Assembly: GCA_023249475.1 (NCBI GenBank)
Contig: JAHFCO010000017.1
Location: 1 to 45,839 of the forward strand
Source: Bacillota bacterium
GTDB taxonomy: Bacteria > Bacillota_I > Bacilli_A > Erysipelotrichales > Erysipelotrichaceae
DNA: 45,839 nucleotides
Reading direction: 5' to 3'
Translations under genes and position numbers: made by a program
The notes under the pieces: generated by a model
Seen by the model: only the letters and a program-made list of their open reading frames with translations
The model's database searches: none
What the model was told of the DNA's origin: nothing
Part shown: positions 16,709 to 24,764 of the stretch, in pieces
Position numbering within the stretch: the stretch's first letter is position 1
How the letters are laid out: every line of letters begins with the position of its first letter

Positions 16709-16730
16709 GAGCATTCCTTTCTTGACGAAG

Positions 16731-16755
16731 GGGTCGCCAGAGAGTGTGGCGACCC
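16731..16755 (-). other. Stem-loop between PTS IIC and IIB genes
   Basis: GGGTCGCC (16731-16738) pairs perfectly with GGCGACCC (16748-16755) around a nine-base loop. There is no T run on either side, so it is not a normal terminator. It may stabilise or mark a processing point in the IIC-IIB message. Confidence 0.6.
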
Positions 16756-16767
16756 TTCTTTCAATGA

Positions 16768-18081
16768 CTAGATATCGAGATCGAGATCGTCCAAGGAACC
16801 CTGTTTGTTTTCAGCGGCAGCCTTTTCTTGCTCGATCGCACGTTTTTCAACGATTCTAAAGAACGGAAGATAGACGAGAACGCCAGCCAAGAGAATCGCG
16901 GCTGCGACAAGGATGAAACGGAAGTCGGTCGTTGCAACGACCCCGCCGATGGGAATCGGGGTATAGGGCGAAACCAAGACGAACGGATTCATGAAGCCGA
17001 GCTTAATCGAGTACCACCCGATGATCGCAGCGACTTGTGCCGATAGCACCCAAGGAATCAGCATGACAGGATTGTAGACGATGGGGAGTCCGAATACGAT
17101 CGGTTCTCCGATCCCGAAGAAGGAAGGGATGAAATTGAGTCGTCCGATGGCTTTGAAACGTTTGGACTTGGATAGAAGCATGAGGATCATGATCGATCCG
17201 CAAAGTCCCGATCCGGTTAACCCCGCCAGATTCCACATGAAGTCCGGCGTGAAGATGAACATGTCTTTCATGGCTTTACCGGCTTGCAACATGGCGGCGT
17301 TGGCATCGGCGTTCTGGAAGGCGACACCGATCCAAATCGGAGCCATGACGGCATAACCGTGGATACCAAACCACCAGAGAAGCTGAACGAAGAGGAGGAT
17401 CAATAGAATTCCAGGCAAGGTGTTGACGGAAGCCGTCAGCGGGGAGAACAACACTTCAACCAACTTGACGATCGGCGTGCCGGAGACGGTTTCGATCCCG
17501 TACTTCAGCAGAGCGACAATCAGGATGGAGAATAGAATCGGCCACAGATTTTCAAAAGAGCGTTTGATCGGTGTCGGAACCCCGGCACCCAAGTCGATCG
17601 TGAAGTGAAGTTTGTTCACGAAGATATGCATGATTTCAACCGTCAACAATGCGACGACCAAGGCGGTGAAGATGCCGGTACCGCCGAAATAAGACAAGTC
17701 TTGGCCGCCGGTTTCAGTCGTCAGCGTTGCGACAAGCGCGAAAGCCATGACCGAAGCGACGATACCGCCGATATCCCAGACTTTGCGTTCTTTCGCATAG
17801 TAGTAACCGATGAACGCGGCGACAAATAAGGCCATCAAACCAAACGATGCGAAGTAGATCGGATTGGTGACTTTGGCGATCGCACTGCAGACATCGACGA
17901 ACCATTTCGGCATATTCGGGATCGAAGGCAACTGCCAGAATAGAATCGGGATGGAGCCGACAAGCGTCACCGGAATAAGTGTCATCATTCCACGACGTAC
18001 CGCGGCCATTTGGGGGTTGGCTTCCAATTTCGCTGCAAACGGAAGCAATAATTTCTTCAACAACTCTTCAAAGTTCTTCAT
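16768..18081 (-). CDS. PTS lactose/cellobiose-family IIC permease
   Basis: A 437-residue integral membrane permease with about ten hydrophobic segments. The N-terminus MKNFEELLKKLLLPFAAKLE and the segments AVRRGMMTLIPVTLVGS, LLWWFGIHGYAVM and FGIGEPIVFGLPIVYNP are typical of the cellobiose/chitobiose IIC family, whose usual length is 420-450. It moves a disaccharide or aryl-glucoside inward during phosphorylation. The start at 18081 is preceded by CTAGGAGGAAAG; the longer open frame to 18267 contains the promoter and is rejected. A promoter and a palindromic operator lie 49-105 bases upstream. Confidence 0.93.
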   Translation of the reverse strand: MKNFEELLKKLLLPFAAKLEANPQMAAVRRGMMTLIPVTLVGSIPILFWQLPSIPNMPKWFVDVCSAIAKVTNPIYFASFGLMALFVAAFIGYYYAKERKVWDIGGIVASVMAFALVATLTTETGGQDLSYFGGTGIFTALVVALLTVEIMHIFVNKLHFTIDLGAGVPTPIKRSFENLWPILFSILIVALLKYGIETVSGTPIVKLVEVLFSPLTASVNTLPGILLILLFVQLLWWFGIHGYAVMAPIWIGVAFQNADANAAMLQAGKAMKDMFIFTPDFMWNLAGLTGSGLCGSIMILMLLSKSKRFKAIGRLNFIPSFFGIGEPIVFGLPIVYNPVMLIPWVLSAQVAAIIGWYSIKLGFMNPFVLVSPYTPIPIGGVVATTDFRFILVAAAILLAGVLVYLPFFRIVEKRAIEQEKAAAENKQGSLDDLDLDI

Positions 18082-18129
18082 GACTTTCCTCCTAGAATAG
18101 AGTCCCCTTATGAACTTGATTCTGTCTAT

Positions 18130-18158
18130 ATCATAGTGAGTATCGACATTCGCCACAA
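18130..18158 (-). promoter_or_regulatory. Promoter of the PTS IIC-IIB operon
   Basis: On the minus strand TTGTGG (-35, 18153-18158) and TATGAT (-10, 18130-18135) are separated by exactly 17 bases. The start of transcription would be about 40 bases before the ribosome site of the IIC gene. Confidence 0.65.
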
Positions 18159-18166
18159 ATAAGCGT

Positions 18167-18186
18167 TTTCCTAATCGGTTAGGAAA
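18167..18186. promoter_or_regulatory. Perfect palindromic operator upstream of the IIC promoter
   Basis: TTTCCTAA-TCGG-TTAGGAAA is a perfect 8+8 inverted repeat, placed eight bases upstream of the -35 element. The position suits an activator such as the PRD regulator at 10687-12639. The adjoining AATAAGCGTTTTCC resembles a cre site with three mismatches. Confidence 0.6.
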
Positions 18187-18228
18187 TGCGATTCTCTTCT
18201 TTAAGCTTCTTACCCTCCAATGATACCA

Positions 18229-18464
18229 TAAATAAAAGGACCGCCAAGATTCGGCGGTCCGATGCAATTCGATTCACTCTATTCCAAACTATCCGACTCA
18301 AATCAGTAACTCGATACGAACAGATATCCATTCCATTCGAATCCAATCCCGACGAAGATCTTCATTCGGTATTCTCTTCTATTCTCATCTCTTCCAATCC
18401 ATTCTATTCCATTCTCTTCGATGCGAAGCTAAGAAATCTTAACCGATCGAAGCACTACAACTAC
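18229..18464 (-). ncRNA. Predicted GGA-rich small RNA or attenuated leader
   Basis: A transcript of about 235 nt is predicted from a strong promoter (18471-18499) to a strong terminator. The terminator stem pairs GGACCGCC (18238-18245) with GGCGGTCC (18253-18260), followed by TTTTATTTA on the minus strand. The RNA is purine-rich and carries about nine GGA motifs, several as ATGGAAT or TTGGAAT, in single-stranded-looking low-complexity sequence. A 5' hairpin pairs CTTCGAT with ATCGAAG. No protein-length frame exists on this strand; one 20-codon frame (18303-18365) is present. It could be a free regulatory RNA that collects a GGA-binding protein such as CsrA, or an attenuated leader of the IIC gene. 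The family is not recognised. Confidence 0.6.
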
Positions 18465-18470
18465 ACCCAT

Positions 18471-18499
18471 AATATAGCACAAACGGGGGGTAGAGTCAA
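18471..18499 (-). promoter_or_regulatory. Strong promoter of the predicted small RNA
   Basis: TTGACT (18494-18499) and TATATT (18471-18476) are separated by 17 bases on the minus strand, close to the sigma-70 consensus. It lies between the stop of the membrane protein gene (18552) and the GGA-rich segment. A separate hairpin, GGTCGAT (18512-18518) with ATCGACC (18541-18547), lies just upstream and may end the previous transcript. Confidence 0.7.
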
Positions 18500-18551
18500 T
18501 CGAGGCACGTCGGTCGATCGGTGATGCCGATGAAATGTGAATCGACCCTGG

Positions 18552-19385
18552 CTAGTAAATGACGGACTCATCCGACGTTTCAAGGGATGCTTGGTTATTG
18601 ATCGAACGGTAGAGGATGAAGGTGAACGCCATCGTCAACACCGTCGAACCGGTGGCGACCACGCTGCTCAGCAAGGCGCCGACAAGCGGGATTCCGCTGA
18701 ATCCGCCGGCGATGCTCGAAAGGATGTTGGTGAGGATCTGGATCAACAACGTGACGCCGACCACCGTCCAGAAACAACGTTTGACGGAAGCGAAGGATTT
18801 CTTGATCGCATTCATCACGGTCAGATCGTCCAACACCATCGCGGCGAACCAGAAAGTGAAGAAAACCGCGCCGACCGCAAGGACAAGGATCAAAAGGAGA
18901 AGCAATCCGATCAGAGCGAAAAGATTGAGGGTGTCGCCGCTAAAGGTGACCATGAAGGTGACGATGACATAGATGACCGAAACCAATCCGACCGCCAAAC
19001 CAAGCAAAATCCCGCCGAAGATCAACTTAAGATACTTTACGATGTTTTCACTTAGCGCCGTGGTGAAGTCGTTGAACGTGATGTTTTCCCCCATCAAGCC
19101 CAACTTGATCAATCCGGCCGTCATCGGGAACGCCGCAAGATTCAAGATCGTCGCGAACATCCCTCCCGAATTCGTACCGGTTTTGGCGCTTGTGATCAAT
19201 GCCTGTAAGGCTTCCGTATTGGCAACATAGTACTCCCGGTTCAGACTGAACTCCTGCCAGACTTCGCGCAGGTTCCCCGCGGTCGGTCGAATCAATAACG
19301 CCGGGATGAACGTCGCTACGAAGACCGGTACCAAAACGATCCAATGCTTAACGAGAAAATCGAATGCCGCCTTAAGATATTTCAT
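18552..19385 (-). CDS. Multi-spanning membrane protein of unknown function
   Basis: A 277-residue protein with about six hydrophobic segments. A first helix WIVLVPVFVATFIPALLI near residue 15 is followed by a long extracytoplasmic loop to about residue 70, then helices through SGGMFATILNLAAFPMTAGLI and a very hydrophobic ALIGLLLLLILVLAVGAVFF stretch. AIKKSFASVKRCFWTVVGVT resembles bacterial membrane proteins of the glycerophosphodiesterase-membrane-domain type, but the match is weak. It has no catalytic motif. It lies 76 bases after deoC on the same strand, with an inverted repeat CTTACC-N7-GGTAAG (19396-19414) in the gap. The start has AAGGAAA upstream. Confidence 0.7.
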   Translation of the reverse strand: MKYLKAAFDFLVKHWIVLVPVFVATFIPALLIRPTAGNLREVWQEFSLNREYYVANTEALQALITSAKTGTNSGGMFATILNLAAFPMTAGLIKLGLMGENITFNDFTTALSENIVKYLKLIFGGILLGLAVGLVSVIYVIVTFMVTFSGDTLNLFALIGLLLLLILVLAVGAVFFTFWFAAMVLDDLTVMNAIKKSFASVKRCFWTVVGVTLLIQILTNILSSIAGGFSGIPLVGALLSSVVATGSTVLTMAFTFILYRSINNQASLETSDESVIY

Positions 19386-19461
19386 TGTTTTTTTCCTTAC
19401 CTTTTCTAGGTAAGTCCCCTTTCATTTCTTCCTTTTGTCTTTCCCCGACAAAGTTCAGAAT

Positions 19462-20148
19462 CTACTGACTGCCGAATCGCTGCTTGTACTCTTCCAGAAT
19501 TTTGACGCTCGAGGATGAACCGATGCGCTCTGCCCCCGCTTCGACCATCGCCATGAACGTATCCAGATCACGGATCCCGCCGGCGGCCTTGACGCTCACA
19601 TCATCGCCGACCGTTTGCTTCATCAACTTCACATCATCGACGGTCGCTCCGCTTTGGGCGAATCCGGTCGAGGTCTTGATGAAGTCGGGTTTGACCTTCT
19701 TTGCGATTTCCGCACAACGCACGATTTCTTCCTTGGTCAGATAGGCATTCTCGAAAATGACCTTGACAAGGGTACCGTGCTTGCGGCACGCGTGGACGAT
19801 CCGCACCATCTCTTCTTCGATGTAGACGAAATTGCCCGCCTTCACTTCCCCGATGTTGAGGACGTAGTCGATTTCATCCGCGCCGTTCTTGATCGCATCC
19901 AAGGTTTCGAACACCTTGGATTCGACGGTGGTTTGACCCAATGGAAACCCGATGGCCGCCCCGACATGCACATCCGTATCCTTAAGGAACTCGTGGCAGA
20001 ATTTCACCGGATAGGAATTGATCGCGATCATCGCGAAATGATGGGTTTTGCATTCTTCCGCGATCTTCAGGATCTCTTCCTTCGTCGCGAACGGCTTAAG
20101 GATGGTATGGTCGAAATAACGGTTGATCGGCTGCTTTAGGATGGACAT
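19462..20148 (-). CDS. deoC: Deoxyribose-phosphate aldolase
   Basis: A 228-residue class I aldolase that splits 2-deoxyribose 5-phosphate into glyceraldehyde 3-phosphate and acetaldehyde. The Schiff-base lysine is K158 in the FIKTSTG motif and the second catalytic lysine is K187 in [18 protein letters not shown] at the N-terminus and RIGSSS near the end match the family. GGAGGTAGCC precedes the ATG at 20148; the longer frame up to 20346 is non-coding. A palindrome CGCAA-N4-TTGCG lies about 35 bases upstream next to a TACAAT -10. No other deo gene is near. Confidence 0.95.
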   Translation of the reverse strand: MSILKQPINRYFDHTILKPFATKEEILKIAEECKTHHFAMIAINSYPVKFCHEFLKDTDVHVGAAIGFPLGQTTVESKVFETLDAIKNGADEIDYVLNIGEVKAGNFVYIEEEMVRIVHACRKHGTLVKVIFENAYLTKEEIVRCAEIAKKVKPDFIKTSTGFAQSGATVDDVKLMKQTVGDDVSVKAAGGIRDLDTFMAMVEAGAERIGSSSSVKILEEYKQRFGSQ

Positions 20149-20179
20149 GGCTACCTCCTTGAATCTATCTCCATTGTAT

Positions 20180-20193
20180 CGCAAAATCTTGCG
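20180..20193. promoter_or_regulatory. Candidate operator of deoC
   Basis: CGCAA (20180-20184) and TTGCG (20189-20193) form a perfect short inverted repeat directly upstream of a minus-strand TACAAT. Its position fits a repressor site for deoC. The 283-base divergent gap between deoC and the aconitase gene also holds TTGGC-TT-GCCAA (20326-20337). Confidence 0.4.
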
Positions 20194-20351
20194 TTCGGGG
20201 AAAGGAATCAACGATTCCGCCTCCGTTTTTAGGCAGATGGATCGCACGGCGCGAGAATCAAAGCGTGACTTCCTCTCGTTGATGAAAGCGGACGAACCCT
20301 CCGTCACGATGTAAATGAAATGAAATTGGCTTGCCAAACATATCATACACG

Positions 20352-20386
20352 TTTACATTGATTTACATGCTTGTTTCAAGTACAAT
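20352..20386 (+). promoter_or_regulatory. Promoter of the aconitase operon with phased repeats
   Basis: TTGATT (20358-20363) and TACAAT (20381-20386) are spaced by 17 bases. A direct repeat TTTACAT occurs at 20352-20358 and 20362-20368, ten bases apart and on the same helix face, overlapping the -35. This layout could bind a transcription factor of the citrate pathway, which I cannot name. Confidence 0.55.
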
Positions 20387-20431
20387 AAGAGATATTTTAA
20401 TCCGTACTTTTCGGAAGAAAGCGAGTGCGAT

Positions 20432-22375
20432 ATGGGCAAATCCTTAGCGTATAAAATCATTGAGAACAATCTGTTGCGGGGCGAGGTGGTCCCGGGACAG
20501 GAAGTTGCGGTGCGCGTGAACCAGACCTTGACCCAGGATTCCACCGGTACCATGGTTTATCTGCAATTGTTGGCGATGGATCCCAAGGAAATCAAAACGG
20601 ATCTTTCCGTCGCCTACATCGACCATAACATGCTTCAGGCGGGTTTCGAGAACGCCGACGACCATGAGTTCATCAAAAGCGTCGCCGCCCGTTACGGCAT
20701 CGTCTACAGTAAACCGGGAGGCGGCATCTGCCATCAGGTCCAACTCGAACGTTTCGCCAAACCCGGTGCGATTCTGATCGGATCGGACAGCCATACGCCG
20801 ACCTGCGGCGGGCTAGGATCGCTTGCGATCGGAGCCGGCGGTTTGGACGTGGCGGTCGGAATGGCGAAAGGCTTGTATTTTTTGACCGTACCGAAAGTCT
20901 GCAAAGTGAACCTTGTCGGAAAACCCGCACCCTTTTTAAACGGAAAAGACATCATTCTCAAGGTTCTGCAAGCGCGCTCCGTCAAAGGCGGCATCGGCTT
21001 CATCCTGGAATACGGCGGCGAAGCGTTGAAATACCTCAGCGTCACCGACCGTGCGACCATCTGCAACATGGGCGCCGAACTCGGCGCGACGACGTCGATC
21101 TTCCCCAGCGATGAAAACACCTTGGTCTACTTAACCAAACAAAGCCGCGCCCAGGATTATACTCCGATGAGTGCGGATGAAGATGCGATTTATGATGAAA
21201 CCTTAACGATCGATCTCAGTCAGGTTTATCCGATGGTCGCCAAGCCGCATTCCCCCGACAACGTGGTGGAAGTGAGCGAAGTCGTCGGCATCAAGGTCGA
21301 CCAAGTGGCGATCGGGAGTTGTACGAACTCTTCCTATGCGGATATGATGAAGGTCGCGTCGATCCTTAAGGGCAAGCAGGTCCATCCGGACGTAAGCTTG
21401 GTCATTTCCCCGGGATCCGCGAACATCCTGAGACTCTTGAGCGAAAACGGGGCGTTGACGACGATGATCAACGCGGGAGCCCGTATCTTGGAATCGGGGT
21501 GCGGACCCTGCATCGGCATGGGGCAAGCCCCGAAATCCGGTGCCGTTTCTTTACGTAGTTTCAACCGGAACTTCAAAGGGCGCTCCGGCACAGCCGACGC
21601 GCAAGTCTACCTCGCTTCCCCCGAAACCTGCGCCTACAGCGCCGTCACCGGCGTGATCAGCGATCCGACGAAACTGACCGAAAACCTCAGCGTCATCGAA
21701 CCGATCACCTATGGGTCCATCGAAAGCTACTTCGTGTACCCGGATCCGGCCAAGCTCCACTGCGACGCCATGATGGGTCCCAACATCCATCCTTTCCCCT
21801 TGGCGAAAAAGGTCGAAGGGCCCCTCACCAAGACCGTCCTCCTCAAAGTCCCCAACAACATCACGACCGACGACATCGTCCCCTCGCATGCGCGTCTGCT
21901 TCCCTACCGTTCCAACATCCCCTACCTGGCGAAACATTGTTTCACCACCGTGACGGAATCCTTCCACGACGATGCGAAACGGATGGACGGCGGATTCATC
22001 GTCGCCGGCGAAAACTACGGACAAGGGTCGTCGCGCGAACACGCCGCCCTGGTCCCCTTGTATCTTGGCGTACGCGCCGTCATCGCGAAGAATTTCGCAC
22101 GCATCCATCGCGCCAACCTGATCAACACGGGGATTCTCCCCTTATCGTTCAAGAACCCGCTCGACTATGACACCGTCGACCAACACGACGTCCTGGTACT
22201 GGACGACGTGGCGCGCTCGATCCAGGAAGACCGTGCGATCCAGATCAAGAACACGACGAAGGACACGGTGTTCGAAGTGACCTTCAACGGATCCGACCGT
22301 GAAAAGGAAGTCCTGTTGGGCGGCGGTTACCTCAACTATGTCATGGCGCTGGATCTGGGAGGCAACCATGACTAG
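20432..22375 (+). CDS. acnA: Aconitate hydratase
   Basis: A 647-residue single-chain aconitase that converts citrate to isocitrate. The [4Fe-4S] cysteines are in GSCTNSSY and SGCGPCIGMG. SDSHTPTCGGLGSLAIGAGGLDVA and the C-terminal swivelling domain with GENYGQGSSREHAALVPLYLG are complete. The length is near that of the short clostridial type rather than the 880-residue AcnA. It is the first gene of a tight plus-strand operon; its stop overlaps the start of the isocitrate dehydrogenase gene by eight bases. A GGAAGAAAGCGAG site precedes the ATG at a slightly long distance. It acts with citrate synthase and isocitrate dehydrogenase to make 2-oxoglutarate. Confidence 0.95.
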   Translation: MGKSLAYKIIENNLLRGEVVPGQEVAVRVNQTLTQDSTGTMVYLQLLAMDPKEIKTDLSVAYIDHNMLQAGFENADDHEFIKSVAARYGIVYSKPGGGICHQVQLERFAKPGAILIGSDSHTPTCGGLGSLAIGAGGLDVAVGMAKGLYFLTVPKVCKVNLVGKPAPFLNGKDIILKVLQARSVKGGIGFILEYGGEALKYLSVTDRATICNMGAELGATTSIFPSDENTLVYLTKQSRAQDYTPMSADEDAIYDETLTIDLSQVYPMVAKPHSPDNVVEVSEVVGIKVDQVAIGSCTNSSYADMMKVASILKGKQVHPDVSLVISPGSANILRLLSENGALTTMINAGARILESGCGPCIGMGQAPKSGAVSLRSFNRNFKGRSGTADAQVYLASPETCAYSAVTGVISDPTKLTENLSVIEPITYGSIESYFVYPDPAKLHCDAMMGPNIHPFPLAKKVEGPLTKTVLLKVPNNITTDDIVPSHARLLPYRSNIPYLAKHCFTTVTESFHDDAKRMDGGFIVAGENYGQGSSREHAALVPLYLGVRAVIAKNFARIHRANLINTGILPLSFKNPLDYDTVDQHDVLVLDDVARSIQEDRAIQIKNTTKDTVFEVTFNGSDREKEVLLGGGYLNYVMALDLGGNHD

Positions 22376-23405
22376 GGTCACCTTGATCCCGGGGGACGGC
22401 ATCGGTCCCGAAGTCACCGATGTCATGAAGGACGTGGTCGCCGCGACCGGAGTGAAGATCGACTGGGAAGTGCAGGAAGCCGGCATGCATGTTTTCGAGA
22501 GCGTCGGGGAATTGGTCCCCGCTTCCGTCTATGAAAGCATCGAACGCAACCGCATCGCGCTCAAAGGTCCGATCACCACGCCCATCGGCAAAGGGTTCCG
22601 CAGCATCAACGTCGCCCTACGGAAGAAATACGACCTCTTCGCCTGCGTCCGTCCGGTCAAATCGGTCGGCATCGTATCCTCGAAGTTTTCAAACGTCGAT
22701 CTGACGATTTTCCGCGAGAACACGGAAGATTTATACATGGGCTTGGAAGAGGAAGTCTCGCCCGATGAAATGCGCAGCATCAAGGTGATCACGCGTTCCA
22801 ACAGCCGGCGTATCTGCGTCGCGGCCTTCGACTATGCGCAATTACATCATAAAAGCAAGGTGACGGTCGTCACCAAGGCGAACATCATGAAACTCAGCGA
22901 CGGCTTGTTTTTGGACGTGGCGCGCGATGTCGCCAAAGACTATCCGACGATCAAACTGCAGGAAATCCTGGTCGACAACATGTGCATGCAGCTGGTGGTC
23001 AAACCGGAGACCTTCGAAGTCATCGTCACCGAGAACCTCTACGGGGACATCCTGTCCGACCTGTGCGCCGGTCTGGTGGGCGGCCTGGGCTTTGTCCCGG
23101 GGGCCAACCTCGGGAAAGACATGGCGATCTTCGAGGCGGTCCACGGATCCGCCCCCGACATCGCGGGGAAAGGCATCGCCAACCCGACCGCCTTGATCCT
23201 CACGTCCGCCATGATGCTGCGTCATCTGGGCCATACGGAGGAAGCGGGTTGGATCGAAAGCGCCGTCGATACGGTCTATCGCGACCGTGAAAACTTCACC
23301 GTCGATCTGGGCGGAAGTCTGGGCAGTACGGCGATCGGGTTGAAAATCATCCAGACGGTGGATGAATTGAAAGGAAACGCATATGGTCAAAAAACTGTCG
23401 GATGA
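22368..23405 (+). CDS. icd: Isocitrate dehydrogenase (isocitrate/isopropylmalate dehydrogenase family)
   Basis: A 345-residue decarboxylating dehydrogenase. LIPGDGIGPEV, RENTEDLYMGLEEE and AVHGSAPDIAGKGIANPTALI are present. The NTEDLY segment fits isocitrate rather than isopropylmalate dehydrogenase, and the length and overall form are like the NAD-type and homoisocitrate branches. The start at 22368 has GGGAGGC before it and overlaps the aconitase stop; an earlier in-frame ATG at 22299 would give an unrelated extension. The operon context, between aconitase and citrate synthase, supports isocitrate as substrate. Cofactor preference cannot be fixed by eye. Confidence 0.9.
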   Translation: MTRVTLIPGDGIGPEVTDVMKDVVAATGVKIDWEVQEAGMHVFESVGELVPASVYESIERNRIALKGPITTPIGKGFRSINVALRKKYDLFACVRPVKSVGIVSSKFSNVDLTIFRENTEDLYMGLEEEVSPDEMRSIKVITRSNSRRICVAAFDYAQLHHKSKVTVVTKANIMKLSDGLFLDVARDVAKDYPTIKLQEILVDNMCMQLVVKPETFEVIVTENLYGDILSDLCAGLVGGLGFVPGANLGKDMAIFEAVHGSAPDIAGKGIANPTALILTSAMMLRHLGHTEEAGWIESAVDTVYRDRENFTVDLGGSLGSTAIGLKIIQTVDELKGNAYGQKTVG

Positions 23406-24735
23406 AAAGATCCATGCGTTGGCTCAACGCATCAAGGAAAACGGGCGCATCGACCCCGAACTCTATGAATTCCATAACGTAAAACGCGGTCTGCGCAATG
23501 CCAACGGAACCGGGGTGTTGGTCGGCATCACGAAAGTCGGCGCCGTCATCGGGTATGAAAAGATCGACGGCCTGAAAGTGCCCTGCGAAGGACGACTCTA
23601 TTATCGCGGAATCAACCTGTTCGACATCGTGAACGGGTTCCAATCCGAGAAACGGACGGGTTTCGAAGAAACCGTCTATCTTCTCTTGTTCGGTGCTTTA
23701 CCCAACGAAACCGAATTGGAAGACTTCAGGATGATGTTGGAAGAATGCCGGACCTTGCCACGAGGATACAAAGAAGACGTCATCCTCAAAATCCCCGCCC
23801 CCAACATCATGAACAAGCTTCAACGCACGGTCTTGACCCTGTATTCCTACGACAAGAACCCCGACGACATTTCCGTCGACAACGTCCTGCGTCAGTCGAT
23901 CGACCTGATCGCCAAACTCCCCCTCATGGCCGCCTACAGCTACGCCTCCAAGCGCCATTACTTCGACCATGAGTCGCTTGTCATCCATACCCCCAAACCC
24001 GGCGTCGGTACCGCGGAGAACTTCCTCTACCTGATCCGCCCCGACGGGAAATACACGCAGAAGGAAGTGGAACTGCTGGACCTCTTGATGGTCTTGATGG
24101 CGGAACACGGCGGGGGGAACAACTCTTCCTTCGCGACCCACGTGGTTTCATCGACCGGTACGGATACCTATTCCGCCATCGCCACGGCGATCGGGTCGCT
24201 GAAAGGTCCCAAACACGGCGGGGCCAACCGGGTCGTCGCCGAAATGGTCGACGACATCCGCAAGAACGTCGCGGATTACGGCGATGAAGAACAGTTAAGA
24301 AACTATCTGAAGCAGATCCTGGCGAAGAAGACCTTCGATAAGAAAGGTCTGATCTATGGGTTGGGCCATGCGGTCTACACCTTATCCGACCCGCGTGCGA
24401 TCATCTTGAAAGACAAGGCGAAAGAACTCGCCGAAGTCACGGGGACTCAGAAAGAATTCACCCTCATCGCCGACATCGAGAGGATCGGTTGCGAACTTCT
24501 CAACGCCAAGGTCAAGAGCGACAACAAGATGGCGGCCAACGTGGATTTGTATGCGGGGTTCGTCTTGGATACCTTGGGGATCCCGGAAGAACTCTATACC
24601 CCGCTCTTCGCGATTTCGCGCATCGCGGGATGGTCGGCCCATCGACTTGAACAGATTTTGGACGAGAAGATCATGCGTCCCGCCTATGTCACCTTGGGTG
24701 ATGAAACACCGTATATCCCACTCCATGAAAGATAG
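23383..24735 (+). CDS. gltA: Citrate synthase
   Basis: A 450-residue citrate synthase of the clostridial type. The active-site region EHGGGNNSSFATHVVSSTGTD and KGPKHGGANR carries the catalytic histidines, and the DPRA segment the aspartate region. LYYRGINLFDIV at residues 65-80 is typical of the family. The start overlaps the end of the isocitrate dehydrogenase gene by 23 bases. A terminator follows two bases after the stop. A 2-methylcitrate synthase activity is possible in this family but the operon partners favour citrate. No other TCA genes are in the window, so this is most likely a biosynthetic branch for glutamate. Confidence 0.94.
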   Translation: MVKKLSDEKIHALAQRIKENGRIDPELYEFHNVKRGLRNANGTGVLVGITKVGAVIGYEKIDGLKVPCEGRLYYRGINLFDIVNGFQSEKRTGFEETVYLLLFGALPNETELEDFRMMLEECRTLPRGYKEDVILKIPAPNIMNKLQRTVLTLYSYDKNPDDISVDNVLRQSIDLIAKLPLMAAYSYASKRHYFDHESLVIHTPKPGVGTAENFLYLIRPDGKYTQKEVELLDLLMVLMAEHGGGNNSSFATHVVSSTGTDTYSAIATAIGSLKGPKHGGANRVVAEMVDDIRKNVADYGDEEQLRNYLKQILAKKTFDKKGLIYGLGHAVYTLSDPRAIILKDKAKELAEVTGTQKEFTLIADIERIGCELLNAKVKSDNKMAANVDLYAGFVLDTLGIPEELYTPLFAISRIAGWSAHRLEQILDEKIMRPAYVTLGDETPYIPLHER

Positions 24736-24736
24736 A

Positions 24737-24764
24737 AACGACCGGGTCAATCCCCGGTCGTTTT
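24737..24764. terminator. Terminator of the citrate synthase operon
   Basis: AACGACCGGG (24737-24746) pairs with CCCGGTCGTT (24753-24762) and TTTT follows. The stop codon of the convergent aminotransferase gene lies in the loop, so both genes end within one hairpin. Confidence 0.85.

Noticed and set aside
18320-18420. ATTCC/TTCTATTC repeats as a simple satellite or microsatellite
   Set aside because: The repeats are irregular and lie between a well-formed promoter and terminator, so a transcribed GGA-rich RNA explains them better.
18186-18524. 112-codon plus-strand frame opposite the GGA-rich RNA
   Set aside because: The translation is low-complexity serine and phenylalanine repeats caused by the TTCTATTCC-like sequence, AGGAA touches the ATG with no spacer, and the opposite strand has a complete promoter-terminator unit.
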